A stretch of DNA of 27,085 nucleotides from S34-282 sp034422075 (GTDB lineage: Bacteria; Chloroflexota; Dehalococcoidia; Lucifugimonadales; Australimonadaceae), in NCBI GenBank assembly GCA_034422075.1, contig DAOUJX010000059.1, positions 1 through 27,085 on the forward strand, read 5' to 3'. Under the pieces are notes generated by a model. It had not been told where the DNA came from, ran no database searches, and was given only the letters and a program-made list of their open reading frames with translations. The position numbers and the translations under genes are program-made. The number at the start of each line of letters is the position of its first letter. The first letter of the stretch is position 1. This document shows positions 1 to 7,721 of the stretch, piece by piece.

Positions 1-1
1 C

Positions 2-712
2 TCCCACGCCGTCAAGATCCACCGCGGCTCCATTCGCCGCCTGTTCAGCCGCGGCCTCTTCCGCTACTCGGCCGCCTACCACGGGGCGATGAAGATTGCC
101 AAGGAGACGGACAAGTACATCCACATCACATCGGCGGAATCGGAGCGCGCGCCACAGTCGGCCTACTACGAGGGACTCAAGGCCAAGTGGCCGCAGCACG
201 TCTGGTGGCGGTTCATGAAGGGTGGCCGTGGACGCGGCGGAAAGAGCTTCGACCCAGACCGTCCCGGCTACACCGGCGTCTACGAGCTTCCGATGTGGGT
301 CTCGCCGAGCGGTTCGGGTGACCGCTGCCACCTGCGCGCAGCCGTTCCAATCGATGAGCTCAGCAGCCGCATGTGGACGTTCACGCTGACACGCAAGTCT
401 TTCTGGAGAGGCTGGCGGCGGCTCTGGTGGAAGATCCTGTACAACACGAGCCACCTCTACCAGTTGCCCCAGGGCACGAACGAGCTCGAGGACATGCCGG
501 TGCAGGCCATCGGCGCCCTTGACCCCGACATGCCTCAGAAGGTCGGTGCGTCGGACGTTGCCATCATTGCGTGGCGACGCCGCATGCCGCTCAAGTCCCG
601 AGACGCTCAGCGCCTGTGGGGCGCGCACCGGGATGAAGCGCTGGAGGCCGTCGCCGGCGCGGAACGGGAAGAGGCCCGTGACCCGCTGTGGCAAGAAGCG
701 CCTGCCGGTTGA
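2..712 (+). CDS. Rieske non-heme iron oxygenase, C-terminal catalytic part (5' end outside window)
   Basis: The frame is open from the left edge, so this is the 3' part of a longer gene; the internal ATG at 89 is not the start. The first residues read SHAVKIH, which matches the end of the mononuclear iron motif D-x2-H-x4-H of Rieske oxygenases (here H-x4-H), and the RGSI that follows is also typical. The rest is the alpha-subunit catalytic fold, ending in a basic tail with a WRRRMPLKSRDAQRLWG-like helix that parallels the DYDAMRTTRWQHPEYL helix of the two downstream paralogs. The N-terminal [2Fe-2S] domain must lie outside the window. It is probably co-transcribed with the membrane protein 69 nt downstream. 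Substrate unknown. Family assignment rests on the partial motif and on similarity to neighbouring genes. Confidence 0.75.
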   Translation, partial: SHAVKIHRGSIRRLFSRGLFRYSAAYHGAMKIAKETDKYIHITSAESERAPQSAYYEGLKAKWPQHVWWRFMKGGRGRGGKSFDPDRPGYTGVYELPMWVSPSGSGDRCHLRAAVPIDELSSRMWTFTLTRKSFWRGWRRLWWKILYNTSHLYQLPQGTNELEDMPVQAIGALDPDMPQKVGASDVAIIAWRRRMPLKSRDAQRLWGAHRDEALEAVAGAEREEARDPLWQEAPAG

Positions 713-781
713 CGCGCGCGCCGGCCAGGCCAAAACGCAATACGCGTCCGGGACGGGACGAGCTGCCGTAAGGAGCAAGCG

Positions 782-1285
782 TTGTCCGACTTCTTTCCGC
801 TCATAGGTGCGCCGCGAAACAAGGAAGAGGCGCAGATGGTCTGGCCGCTGCGCCATTCCTACTGGTGGGCGCCCCGCCGGGCGCTCATGACCGTGGGCTT
901 CGGCCTAGTCGTGATGGGCATCCTCGGCTTCTTCTTCGACTGGGAGACAACGGCGAACGTCGTCTACATCAACGCTGCCAAGTCAGTCGTCTTCATCGTT
1001 GCCGGGCTCGTCCTCCTACTGGTGGGCGAGGTGTGGTCGGCCGGCTGGAAGCGCAAGGTTGCAGCGTTCCTTGTCCTTGTCTCCCTCGGCCTCGGCATCC
1101 TGGGTCTCGTCGCCGGGGCAAGTGAGAGTCAGAACCTTGGCTTTACTCATGTGAACCGGCCATGGGAGGCTACGGTCTGGCTGGGCCTCGGCGCCTGGAC
1201 CGCAATTGCCCTCTGGTGGCCGCGCCGCATGTTCGACTACGAATGGGCTACCGGCACGTCGTCGGGAATCCGCTCGACGGGGTAG
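782..1285 (+). CDS. Hypothetical membrane protein with four predicted transmembrane helices
   Basis: TTG start chosen because TAAGGAG (769-775) sits 6 nt upstream; no better in-frame start is seen. The 167-residue product has a hydrophilic N-terminus (about 1-35) and four hydrophobic stretches at roughly 36-54, 63-86, 91-111 and 125-145. A short charged loop (GWKRK) separates helices 2 and 3, and a positively charged WWPRRMF follows helix 4. There is no signal peptide and no recognisable catalytic motif; I do not recognise the family. The gap of 69 nt to the Rieske oxygenase fragment upstream suggests one transcript, so it might be a membrane partner of that system, but this is inferred from position only. 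Confidence 0.7.
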   Translation: MSDFFPLIGAPRNKEEAQMVWPLRHSYWWAPRRALMTVGFGLVVMGILGFFFDWETTANVVYINAAKSVVFIVAGLVLLLVGEVWSAGWKRKVAAFLVLVSLGLGILGLVAGASESQNLGFTHVNRPWEATVWLGLGAWTAIALWWPRRMFDYEWATGTSSGIRSTG

Positions 1286-1500
1286 CTAGGCCCCATACGT
1301 CGAGCACGGCTTCAATTGCATCCCGAACCCTCGCTGGCAACGCCTCGCGCATGGCTCTTTCCTGATTGATTGTGTCGCAATTCGTCGTACTGGCTTTCGG
1401 ACAAGACGCTATCCCTAATGGGAGCGAGGGTAGCTGATCGCTAACCGCCCAAGCCGCCTGCATAGCGTTACGATGTTGCGCCACTCCCATGCCCACTCGC

Positions 1501-1529
1501 TTGACAGTATCCCTGCCCCACCGCATAAT
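1501..1529 (+). promoter_or_regulatory. Sigma70-type promoter for the tandem Rieske oxygenase / ABC importer run
   Basis: Consensus -35 TTGACA (1501-1506), a 17-nt spacer, and -10 CATAAT (1524-1529). The expected transcription start is near 1536, giving a leader of about 150 nt before the ATG at 1688. This is the best promoter match in the left half of the window. The unusually long leader leaves room for post-transcriptional control. Confidence 0.7.
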
Positions 1530-1566
1530 CGCCGTGCATCGACAGCGGTTGCTGGTCTTGCCTCGA

Positions 1567-1588
1567 GAACCCAATCTTGGTGGGGTTC
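1567..1588 (+). other. Small hairpin in the 5' leader
   Basis: GAACCC (1567-1572) pairs perfectly with GGGTTC (1583-1588) around a 10-nt loop, inside the predicted leader. The downstream arm resembles a tRNA T-loop (GGTTCGAA), but no full tRNA can be folded. Role unknown. Confidence 0.3.
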
Positions 1589-1687
1589 GAAGCGGCAAAT
1601 AGGCACCACGGCGACCCGTTTAGTCGGCTATCCGGAAGCCTATGCAGCCCAGGCAGCCGAGTCCGCTGAGCGGAAAGGAGGACGGCC

Positions 1688-3121
1688 ATGGGCGTCATCT
1701 CCGGTCTAAAGAAGACGATTGGGGGCTACCCGGGCGGATGGAGGCAGTACGCGCGCGGGTACAGCGGGACCGCCACACCCCCCTTCGTTCAGCCAACCAG
1801 CCCTGACGACCGCCGCAGCCTCATTCCTTCGGAGGGTCTGCGCGAGTACTGGTATCCGGCGCTGCCTGCCAAGGACATCGGGCGCAAGAAGCCCGTTGCA
1901 TTGCGCCTACTCAACGAGGAACTCGTCCTGTTCAAGGACAAGCACGGCGAGGTTCAGGCGCTGTGGGATTACTGCCCCCACCGCGGCGTCTACCTGTCCT
2001 TCGGCGACTGCTTCTTCGAGGGATACCTGTCCTGCCCCTACCACGGCGCGACGTTCGACGGCGACGGCGAGTGCGTCGAGTTCATCACGGAGGGGCCCGA
2101 CTCCAAGATGGTGGGCCGCCTCAGGGCGCGCAAGTTCCCCACCATCACCCTGAAAGGAACTGTCTTCGTCTGGATGGGTGAGGGCGAACCGGTGCCGCCG
2201 GAGGAGGACATCCCGCCCGAGTTCTTCGAGGGCAAGGAGACGCAGGTCTGGACGACCTACCGCTACTGGCACTGCAACTGGATGATCGCGCTCGAGAACA
2301 CGAGCGATGCCCATAACGCCTTTTGGGTACACAAGAACGCCCTCCGCGTCATGTTCTCCTCCCGGGGGGATATGGGAGGGAGGGCGCGCACGCCGCTCGG
2401 CTACCGCTCCAAGCTCATCGACGGGAAGGCCGTCCGCGTTGTCGGCAACGCCGACACCGCCAACTACTACGTCGACACCAAAACGGGCAAGATGCCCTAT
2501 AAGCTCTACTATCCGCGCATCAACGGCCATTGGCCGCTGAGCAGTTGGAGGCTGACGTGGGTGTGGGCGTTCAAACTGTGGGACCGCATCACCGGCAATA
2601 GCAGGGGTGTCGTACAGCAGCGGCAAAGCGACCCGAACTTCTCCGAAGACTGGCAGGGTGGCAGCATGAGGTTGCCGGGGATGCAGCGCCTCATACCCCT
2701 CTACACGCGCTGGTGCGTCCCGGTCGACAAGGACATGACGCGGGCGGTCTACATCCGCTTCCGTCGCCACAACACGTGGGTGGGCCGCTTCATCGAGTCG
2801 CTGCGCTTCCGCTTCTTCATCAACTTCCTGAATCACTTCAACTTCTCCGACCAAGACTACGACGCCATGCGCACGACGCGCTGGCAGCACCCCGAATACC
2901 TATCCGCCACAGACGCGCACCTCGTGGCTGAGCGCCGGCTCATCGCCGAGTTCGGACGCGGCATTCGCAAAGACGCGGACGTCGCCGCCGTGACCACCGC
3001 TGAGGCCCAGGTCGTCGAAGGCCACGAAGAGCTGGGCGTCAAGTGGGACGACGACTACGGGCAGATACGAACGGACGGCAGCGGCGACGCCGAGCCTGCA
3101 GAAGCGCATCCGGCCGGCTAA
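1688..3121 (+). CDS. Rieske non-heme iron oxygenase, tandem paralog A
   Basis: Start fixed by AAAGGAGG (1674-1681), 6 nt upstream of the ATG. The 477-residue protein has an N-terminal Rieske [2Fe-2S] domain with C96-x-H98-x17-C116-x2-H119, then a catalytic domain that should bind mononuclear iron. The iron motif reads E203-N-T-S-D207-A-H209-N210-A-F-W-V-H215. In canonical Rieske oxygenases the first His lies two residues after the Asp (D-x2-H-x4-H); here that site is Asn210 and the His is one residue earlier. A late acidic helix (D388, D390, D392, then AMRTTRW) could supply the carboxylate ligand. Cytoplasmic; expected reaction is O2-dependent hydroxylation or demethylation using electrons from a reductase not encoded nearby. 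Substrate unknown. Paralog B starts 19 nt after the stop. Confidence 0.88.
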   Translation: MGVISGLKKTIGGYPGGWRQYARGYSGTATPPFVQPTSPDDRRSLIPSEGLREYWYPALPAKDIGRKKPVALRLLNEELVLFKDKHGEVQALWDYCPHRGVYLSFGDCFFEGYLSCPYHGATFDGDGECVEFITEGPDSKMVGRLRARKFPTITLKGTVFVWMGEGEPVPPEEDIPPEFFEGKETQVWTTYRYWHCNWMIALENTSDAHNAFWVHKNALRVMFSSRGDMGGRARTPLGYRSKLIDGKAVRVVGNADTANYYVDTKTGKMPYKLYYPRINGHWPLSSWRLTWVWAFKLWDRITGNSRGVVQQRQSDPNFSEDWQGGSMRLPGMQRLIPLYTRWCVPVDKDMTRAVYIRFRRHNTWVGRFIESLRFRFFINFLNHFNFSDQDYDAMRTTRWQHPEYLSATDAHLVAERRLIAEFGRGIRKDADVAAVTTAEAQVVEGHEELGVKWDDDYGQIRTDGSGDAEPAEAHPAG

Positions 3122-3140
3122 GCCAGGGAGGGACCGAAGC

Positions 3141-4532
3141 ATGGGCATGCTCAGCGGCCTAGGCAAGATTCGCGGCGGCTACCCGGGCGGCTGGCGCCAG
3201 TACGCACGCGGCTATCAGGGCAGCCAGACGCCGACGTTCGTACAGCCGGTGAACGCCGACGACCGGCGCAGCCAAATCCCGCAGCTCGGCTACCGCGAAT
3301 ACTGGTACCCCGCCCTGCCCGCCAAGGACATCGGGCGCAAGAAGCCCGTCGGCCTGAAGATGCTGGGCGAGGACCTGGTATTCTTCAAGGACAAGGACGG
3401 CGAGGTGCAGGCGCTCTGGGACTACTGCCCCCACCGCGGCGTCTACCTGTCCTTCGGCGATTGCTTCTTCGAGGGGTATCTGTCCTGCCCCTACCACGGC
3501 GCGACATTCGACGGCGACGGCGAGTGCGTCGAGTTCATCACCGAAGGCCCCGATTCCAAGATGGTGGGCCGCCTTAGGGCACGCAAGTTCCCCACCGTCA
3601 CCGTCAAGGGCATGGTCTACGTCTGGATGGGGGACGGCGAGCCCGTCCCAGCGGAAGAGGACATTCCGCCCGAGATGTTCGAGGGCGAGCACATGCTCTT
3701 CCAGTACACCATTCGCTACTGGCACTGCAATTGGATGATTGCGCTGGAGAACCAGTCGGACGCCCACAACTGCTTCTGGGTGCATCGCAACTCCATCATC
3801 CAGTTGCGGAGCCGCACTGGCGGGCGCACGCGCACGCCCATGGGCTATCGCAGCATCACCGTCAACGACGTCGCGGTAGTTCCGGAACGGGGCGCCGAAC
3901 AGTACTACGCCGACGAGAACGGCAAGGTGCCCTATCAGATGTACTATCCGCGCGTCGGAGGGAAGTGGCCCAAGCACCGCTACCGGTTGCTGTGGACGTG
4001 GTTCTTCGAGTTCTTCGACCGGCGCAACGCCAAGAGGCCGCGCTTCGATACGCCGGACGAGTGGCGCGGCATGCATCTCCCCGGCATGCACCGGCTCTAC
4101 TTCGGGGGGCCCGGCGCCATGTACACGCGCTGGTGTGTGCCCGTGGAGAACGACCTTACACGCGTCGTCTACTTCAGGTCGATGCGCATCAAGACGAAAC
4201 TCGGCCGGCTATGGGAGCGGGTGACTTACCGCCTCTACCGCAACTTCCTGTTCCACTACAACTTCTCGGACCAGGACTACGATGCGATGAGGACGACGCG
4301 CTACCAGCACCCCGAGTACCTATCGGCAACCGATTCGCACGTCGTGGGGCAACGGCGGCTCATGGTCGAGAACGCGCGTGGTTCGGAGAAGTACCGCCAA
4401 ACCGACGTGCGTGATGTGACCACAGCCGAGCAGTTGGTAAGCGATTTCAACAGCGACCTCGCGGATGAAAGGCCAGAGATTGCTGAGATCAAGAGCGGCC
4501 GCGTGGCGGGTAGTTCGCCTATCGGACGCTAG
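3141..4532 (+). CDS. Rieske non-heme iron oxygenase, tandem paralog B
   Basis: ATG preceded by AGGGAGGG (3125-3132) at 8 nt. The 463-residue product aligns end to end with paralog A: same N-terminus (GGYPGGWRQYARGY), Rieske ligands C96, H98, C116 and H119, and the same shifted iron motif E203-N-Q-S-D207-A-H209-N210-x4-H215. Residues 82-151 differ from paralog A at only one position, whereas the middle of the catalytic domain (about 215-345) and the C-terminal tail are clearly diverged. This fits a tandem duplication with divergence of the substrate pocket, or two different subunits of one enzyme. Only 50 nt separate the stop from the ABC lipoprotein, so the oxygenases and importer are probably one operon. 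Substrate unknown. Confidence 0.88.
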   Translation: MGMLSGLGKIRGGYPGGWRQYARGYQGSQTPTFVQPVNADDRRSQIPQLGYREYWYPALPAKDIGRKKPVGLKMLGEDLVFFKDKDGEVQALWDYCPHRGVYLSFGDCFFEGYLSCPYHGATFDGDGECVEFITEGPDSKMVGRLRARKFPTVTVKGMVYVWMGDGEPVPAEEDIPPEMFEGEHMLFQYTIRYWHCNWMIALENQSDAHNCFWVHRNSIIQLRSRTGGRTRTPMGYRSITVNDVAVVPERGAEQYYADENGKVPYQMYYPRVGGKWPKHRYRLLWTWFFEFFDRRNAKRPRFDTPDEWRGMHLPGMHRLYFGGPGAMYTRWCVPVENDLTRVVYFRSMRIKTKLGRLWERVTYRLYRNFLFHYNFSDQDYDAMRTTRYQHPEYLSATDSHVVGQRRLMVENARGSEKYRQTDVRDVTTAEQLVSDFNSDLADERPEIAEIKSGRVAGSSPIGR

Positions 4533-4582
4533 CGCAGACCGGTATCGACACCTCGGAAAGTTACAAGGGAGGTAGCAAGCAG

Positions 4583-5869
4583 ATGCGGACCAAATCAATC
4601 TTGATACTGGCGGCCTTGGCGCTCTTCGCCTTAGGGCTAGCGGCGTGCGGAGGAGAGGACCCGACGCCGACGCCCGCGCCAACGCCGACGAGCGCCCCCA
4701 CAACGTCGGGCGGCGACACCACCGGCCCCGCGCCAACGCCGACGAGCGCCCCCGCAACGTCGGGTGGTGGCACCGGCGGCACCAGCGGTGGCGGCTCTAC
4801 CGGCGGCGGCACGTCGCAGCAGCAGCCGGCATCGGACGCCGCCTTCCAGCGGCTGCTGGCTGAGGCTCGCGCGACGACGGACCGCGAGGTCATCGGTTGG
4901 TATGACGGCACCGACCCCGCGACCATCCGCGCGTGGGAGGAGGCGTTCGAGGCCGAATTCGGCATCGACATCACCGTCAGCAGCATCCCCGGCCACGGCG
5001 CGCGCGATGCACCCATCCAAGCGCTCCAGGCCTACAAGGCCGGCAAGGCAATCGCCGACGACCAGTCGGGTAACGCCGACATCCTGTTGGACATGCTGCA
5101 CGAGGGTGCGCTGCGCCAGCCGGACTGGGAGGCCCTCTACGGAGTATCGCCGCTCATTCAGAACTACCGCGAGGCGCTCATCCTCGATAGCAACCTTGGC
5201 CCGATGAAAGACTGGTGCATGGTGAGCAGCTTCTACGTGTGGCCGCTCGCCTACAACACCAACAACGTCACGGCGGAGGAGCTCGACGGCATCACCTTCG
5301 ACGACCTCGCCTACAACCCGGTCTGGAAGGACCGCGTGGTCACCGACGCGCGCTTCCTCGGTGTCTATGCCTTCCCAATGGCGCCGGGCTGGGATGACGA
5401 CCGGCAGCTCGCATGGGTCAGGGCGCTCCGCGAAAACGGCGCGAAGGCCGTCTCCGGCGGGAGCACCGGTGTCGTTCAGGCACTGCTCGCAGGCGAGGGC
5501 GACATCGCCATCGCCAGCTCCTCAGTGGCGCTGCGTGAGCAGAAGAAGGGGGCGCCCGTCGACTGGTGGGCGCCCGCAGACGGATGGGTGCCGGGCGGCA
5601 TCGGCCTGACCTGCTACCCGACGCTCACGACCACCAGCACGGCCCTAGCGGACCTCTGGAGCGCCTGGCAGGCAACGACCGGCGCACAGCTCCAAGCCGA
5701 CCTGGCCGGCGGCTTCGTCACCGCCCCCGGCGTCGTGAACGAGTTCACCCAGAAGCTGTCCGACCTGGGCCTTGACCTGCCTCGCAACCTCGTCTACGCC
5801 TACAAGCCGGAAGACGTGGCCAACCTTGGCAGGTGGCGCCAGCAGGCAATCGACGCGTTCACCGAGTAG
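4583..5869 (+). CDS. ABC importer solute-binding lipoprotein (iron/thiamine/polyamine-type), cluster 1
   Basis: ATG with AAGGGAGGT (4565-4573) 9 nt upstream. The 428-residue precursor has a lipoprotein signal ending in LAAC, with Cys22 the predicted lipidated residue. Next comes a long disordered Pro/Thr/Ser/Gly linker (about 25-83) and then a type-2 periplasmic-binding fold. Phrases such as VIGWYDGTDPATIRAWEEAFEAEF and the DILLDM and GDIAIASSS strands resemble extracellular solute-binding proteins of the Fe(III)/AfuA-PotD group. It should be anchored outside the membrane and deliver ligand to the permease at 5948. Ligand unknown; given the oxygenase neighbours an organic substrate is as likely as iron. 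A perfect 12-bp hairpin separates it from the permease gene. Confidence 0.85.
   Translation: MRTKSILILAALALFALGLAACGGEDPTPTPAPTPTSAPTTSGGDTTGPAPTPTSAPATSGGGTGGTSGGGSTGGGTSQQQPASDAAFQRLLAEARATTDREVIGWYDGTDPATIRAWEEAFEAEFGIDITVSSIPGHGARDAPIQALQAYKAGKAIADDQSGNADILLDMLHEGALRQPDWEALYGVSPLIQNYREALILDSNLGPMKDWCMVSSFYVWPLAYNTNNVTAEELDGITFDDLAYNPVWKDRVVTDARFLGVYAFPMAPGWDDDRQLAWVRALRENGAKAVSGGSTGVVQALLAGEGDIAIASSSVALREQKKGAPVDWWAPADGWVPGGIGLTCYPTLTTTSTALADLWSAWQATTGAQLQADLAGGFVTAPGVVNEFTQKLSDLGLDLPRNLVYAYKPEDVANLGRWRQQAIDAFTE
4675..4764 (+). repeat. 54-bp imperfect tandem repeat encoding the lipoprotein linker
   Basis: A 36-nt unit starting at 4675 recurs at 4729 with one mismatch. The offset is 54 nt, exactly 18 codons, so the reading frame is kept. 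It encodes PTPTSAPxTSGG twice. It probably arose by in-frame slippage and lengthens the flexible tether. Confidence 0.75.
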
Positions 5870-5895
5870 CGGCGCCGCGTCGAGTAGTAACAATC

Positions 5896-5932
5896 GAGGG
5901 GTGGGCGTGCTTCGACCCGCCGCCCACCCCTC
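5896..5932 (+). promoter_or_regulatory. Intercistronic hairpin between solute-binding protein and permease genes
   Basis: GAGGGGTGGGCG (5896-5907) and CGCCCACCCCTC (5921-5932) form a perfect 12-bp GC-rich stem with a 13-nt loop. No T-tract follows, so it is more likely an mRNA-stabilising or attenuating hairpin than a full terminator. Such structures are known after binding-protein genes (malE-malF type) and raise binding-protein levels over permease. Cluster 2 has one at the same place. Confidence 0.7.
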
Positions 5933-5947
5933 CTTGGGAGTCAGGGC

Positions 5948-7711
5948 ATGGCGTTAGGCACGCCAACACTACGCTGGGGGGGACGGATTCCCGTTCCTCG
6001 CCGGTTCGACCAGCGGACGCTGATTGCGTGGGCCGCGATGCTCACCGTCGCGTTCCTCGTCGTCATACCGCTCGTCGTCATGATTGCTGCGACCTTCCGC
6101 CCTGCCGGCGTATTTCCGTTGGACCCGCCGAGCGACGGCCTCACCTTTGCCAACTACACCGAGTTCTTCGCGGGTCAGACGGGCTTCATTGACGTATTCC
6201 GCAACACGGTCATCTACGCGGGCGGCACGATGGCGCTGGCAGTGCCGATGGCCTTCGGCATGGCGTTCCTGACGGAACGGACGGATGTGCCCTTCCGCTC
6301 CATCCTCTACACGCTGATGTTCGTTCCCTTCGTGACCCCGGTATTCGCAACGGCGCTGGGCTGGGTCTTGCTGGCGGGGCCGCGCGCCGGCGCCGTCAAC
6401 GAGTACATCCGCCTCATCTTAGGCTCCGATGCGCGCAGCGGCCCCTTCAACGTCTACACGATGCAGGGGATGATCTTCGTCACCGCACTGGGCATCGTTC
6501 CTTCCATGTGGCTGCTACTCGTCAGCGTGCTGCGCAACATGGATCCAACGCTCGAAGAGGCAGCGTCGACTGCGGGCGTCAATCGCTGGGGCGTGCTGCG
6601 GCGCGTGACGATCCCACTGATGCTGCCAGGCATCCTCGCCGTCGTCATCTACTTCACTATCGCCATCATGGAGTCGTTCGAGATACCCCTCGCCCTGGGC
6701 ATCACAGCCGGGGTGCAGGTACTCGCCACGAAGATCTACCTAATCATCACGTCGGTTGACGAGGGACGGTTCGCCTACGGTGCGGCGGCGGTATTCGGCC
6801 TAGTAGGCGCCATCATCGGCATCGGCGGCATCACCCTCTACCTGTGGCTAGTACGTCGCAGCAGCCGCTACACGGTCATCACCGGCAAGGGCTATCGGCC
6901 CCGCAAGATCAAGCTAGGGCACTGGAAGTATGTCGCCCTAGGGCTCGTGGGGCTGTACCTGGTTATCAAGGTCATCATGCCCTTCTCGATGATCCTGTAC
7001 GCCAGCTTCTTGCGCTACTACGTGCCACCGCTGCCGGAGAACTTCGGCAGCCTGCCGTGGACGATGGAGAACTACCGCAACTTGTGGGACTACCGCTTCT
7101 TCGGGCAGATGCTCGTCAACACGGCCATCGTCGTCGTCGCGGCAGCCACCATCACGATGCTGCTGGTCACCGTCGTCAGCTGGGCGGCGGTCAGACTGCG
7201 AACGCCCGTAGCGCAGACGGCCAACGTCCTAACCTTCATGCCGCTCGCGATACCCGGCGTCATCATGACGCTGGCCTTCCTGTTGCTGTTCATCGGGACG
7301 CCGCTGTACGGGACGTTGGCGCTCATCGTCCTCGCGTTCACCGCCCGCTACCTCTCATACACGACCCGGCTGATGTACTCGGCGCAGCTGCAGATCCACA
7401 AGGAGCTCGAGGAAGCGAGCTTGGTCAGCGGATTGGGCAACGTGGGCACGCTTTTCTATATCAACCTGCGCCTGCTGATCCCTGCGTTCCTCAACGGATG
7501 GCTCTGGATTGTCACGCACGCGGCAAAGGACTTCACCACGCCCCTGCTGTTGGCTACGTCCGGCACTGTCCTCGTCGCCAACGTCATCTTCAGCCGCTTC
7601 GAGGGCGGGCGATTCACCGAGTCGGCGGCCGTCATGGTTGTCCTCGTCGTCCTCCTCATCGGCGTCGTCTGGGCGGGCAGACGCTGGATAGGCGGCGAGG
7701 TCAGGAGCTAA
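5948..7711 (+). CDS. ABC importer permease with two fused transmembrane domains (FbpB/ThiP-type), cluster 1
   Basis: ATG with GGGAG (5936-5940) 7 nt upstream. At 587 residues it is two binding-protein-dependent permease domains in one chain, as in FbpB and ThiP. Each half has about six hydrophobic helices and one cytoplasmic EAA loop that docks the ATPase: near residues 203-228 (EEAASTAG...PLMLPG) and near 484-515 (ELEEASLVSG...LLIPAF). It would form the inner-membrane channel with the ATPase encoded 10 nt downstream and receive ligand from the lipoprotein at 4583. The C-terminal phrase AGRRW recurs in the partial permease at the right edge. Family is clear; transported substrate is not. Confidence 0.9.
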   Translation: MALGTPTLRWGGRIPVPRRFDQRTLIAWAAMLTVAFLVVIPLVVMIAATFRPAGVFPLDPPSDGLTFANYTEFFAGQTGFIDVFRNTVIYAGGTMALAVPMAFGMAFLTERTDVPFRSILYTLMFVPFVTPVFATALGWVLLAGPRAGAVNEYIRLILGSDARSGPFNVYTMQGMIFVTALGIVPSMWLLLVSVLRNMDPTLEEAASTAGVNRWGVLRRVTIPLMLPGILAVVIYFTIAIMESFEIPLALGITAGVQVLATKIYLIITSVDEGRFAYGAAAVFGLVGAIIGIGGITLYLWLVRRSSRYTVITGKGYRPRKIKLGHWKYVALGLVGLYLVIKVIMPFSMILYASFLRYYVPPLPENFGSLPWTMENYRNLWDYRFFGQMLVNTAIVVVAAATITMLLVTVVSWAAVRLRTPVAQTANVLTFMPLAIPGVIMTLAFLLLFIGTPLYGTLALIVLAFTARYLSYTTRLMYSAQLQIHKELEEASLVSGLGNVGTLFYINLRLLIPAFLNGWLWIVTHAAKDFTTPLLLATSGTVLVANVIFSRFEGGRFTESAAVMVVLVVLLIGVVWAGRRWIGGEVRS

Positions 7712-7721
7712 GGAAACTTCA

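Larger units (their letters stand above)
1286..1687 (+). other. Intergenic region, 402 nt
   Basis: No convincing gene on either strand; the ORFs that cross it lack ribosome binding sites and family motifs. It holds the strong promoter at 1501-1529, an untranslated leader of about 150 nt with a small hairpin (1567-1588), and the Shine-Dalgarno AAAGGAGG (1674-1681) of the first tandem oxygenase. Confidence 0.6.

Noticed and set aside
1248..1598. 116-codon open frame on the - strand in the 402-nt gap
   Set aside because: No ribosome binding site or family motif; it overlaps the end of the membrane protein gene and the promoter at 1501-1529.
1579..1605. tRNA-like T-loop (GGTTCGAA) followed by GCACCA-like bases
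   Set aside because: The flanking stems do not pair and no anticodon or acceptor arm can be found.
1907..2890. Long - strand frames opposite the oxygenases (also 3159-4091)
   Set aside because: Typical antisense shadows of GC-rich genes; the + strand carries the Rieske motifs.
4675..4764. Repeats in the lipoprotein linker as a CRISPR-like array
   Set aside because: Only two copies, in frame, encoding a low-complexity linker; no spacers.
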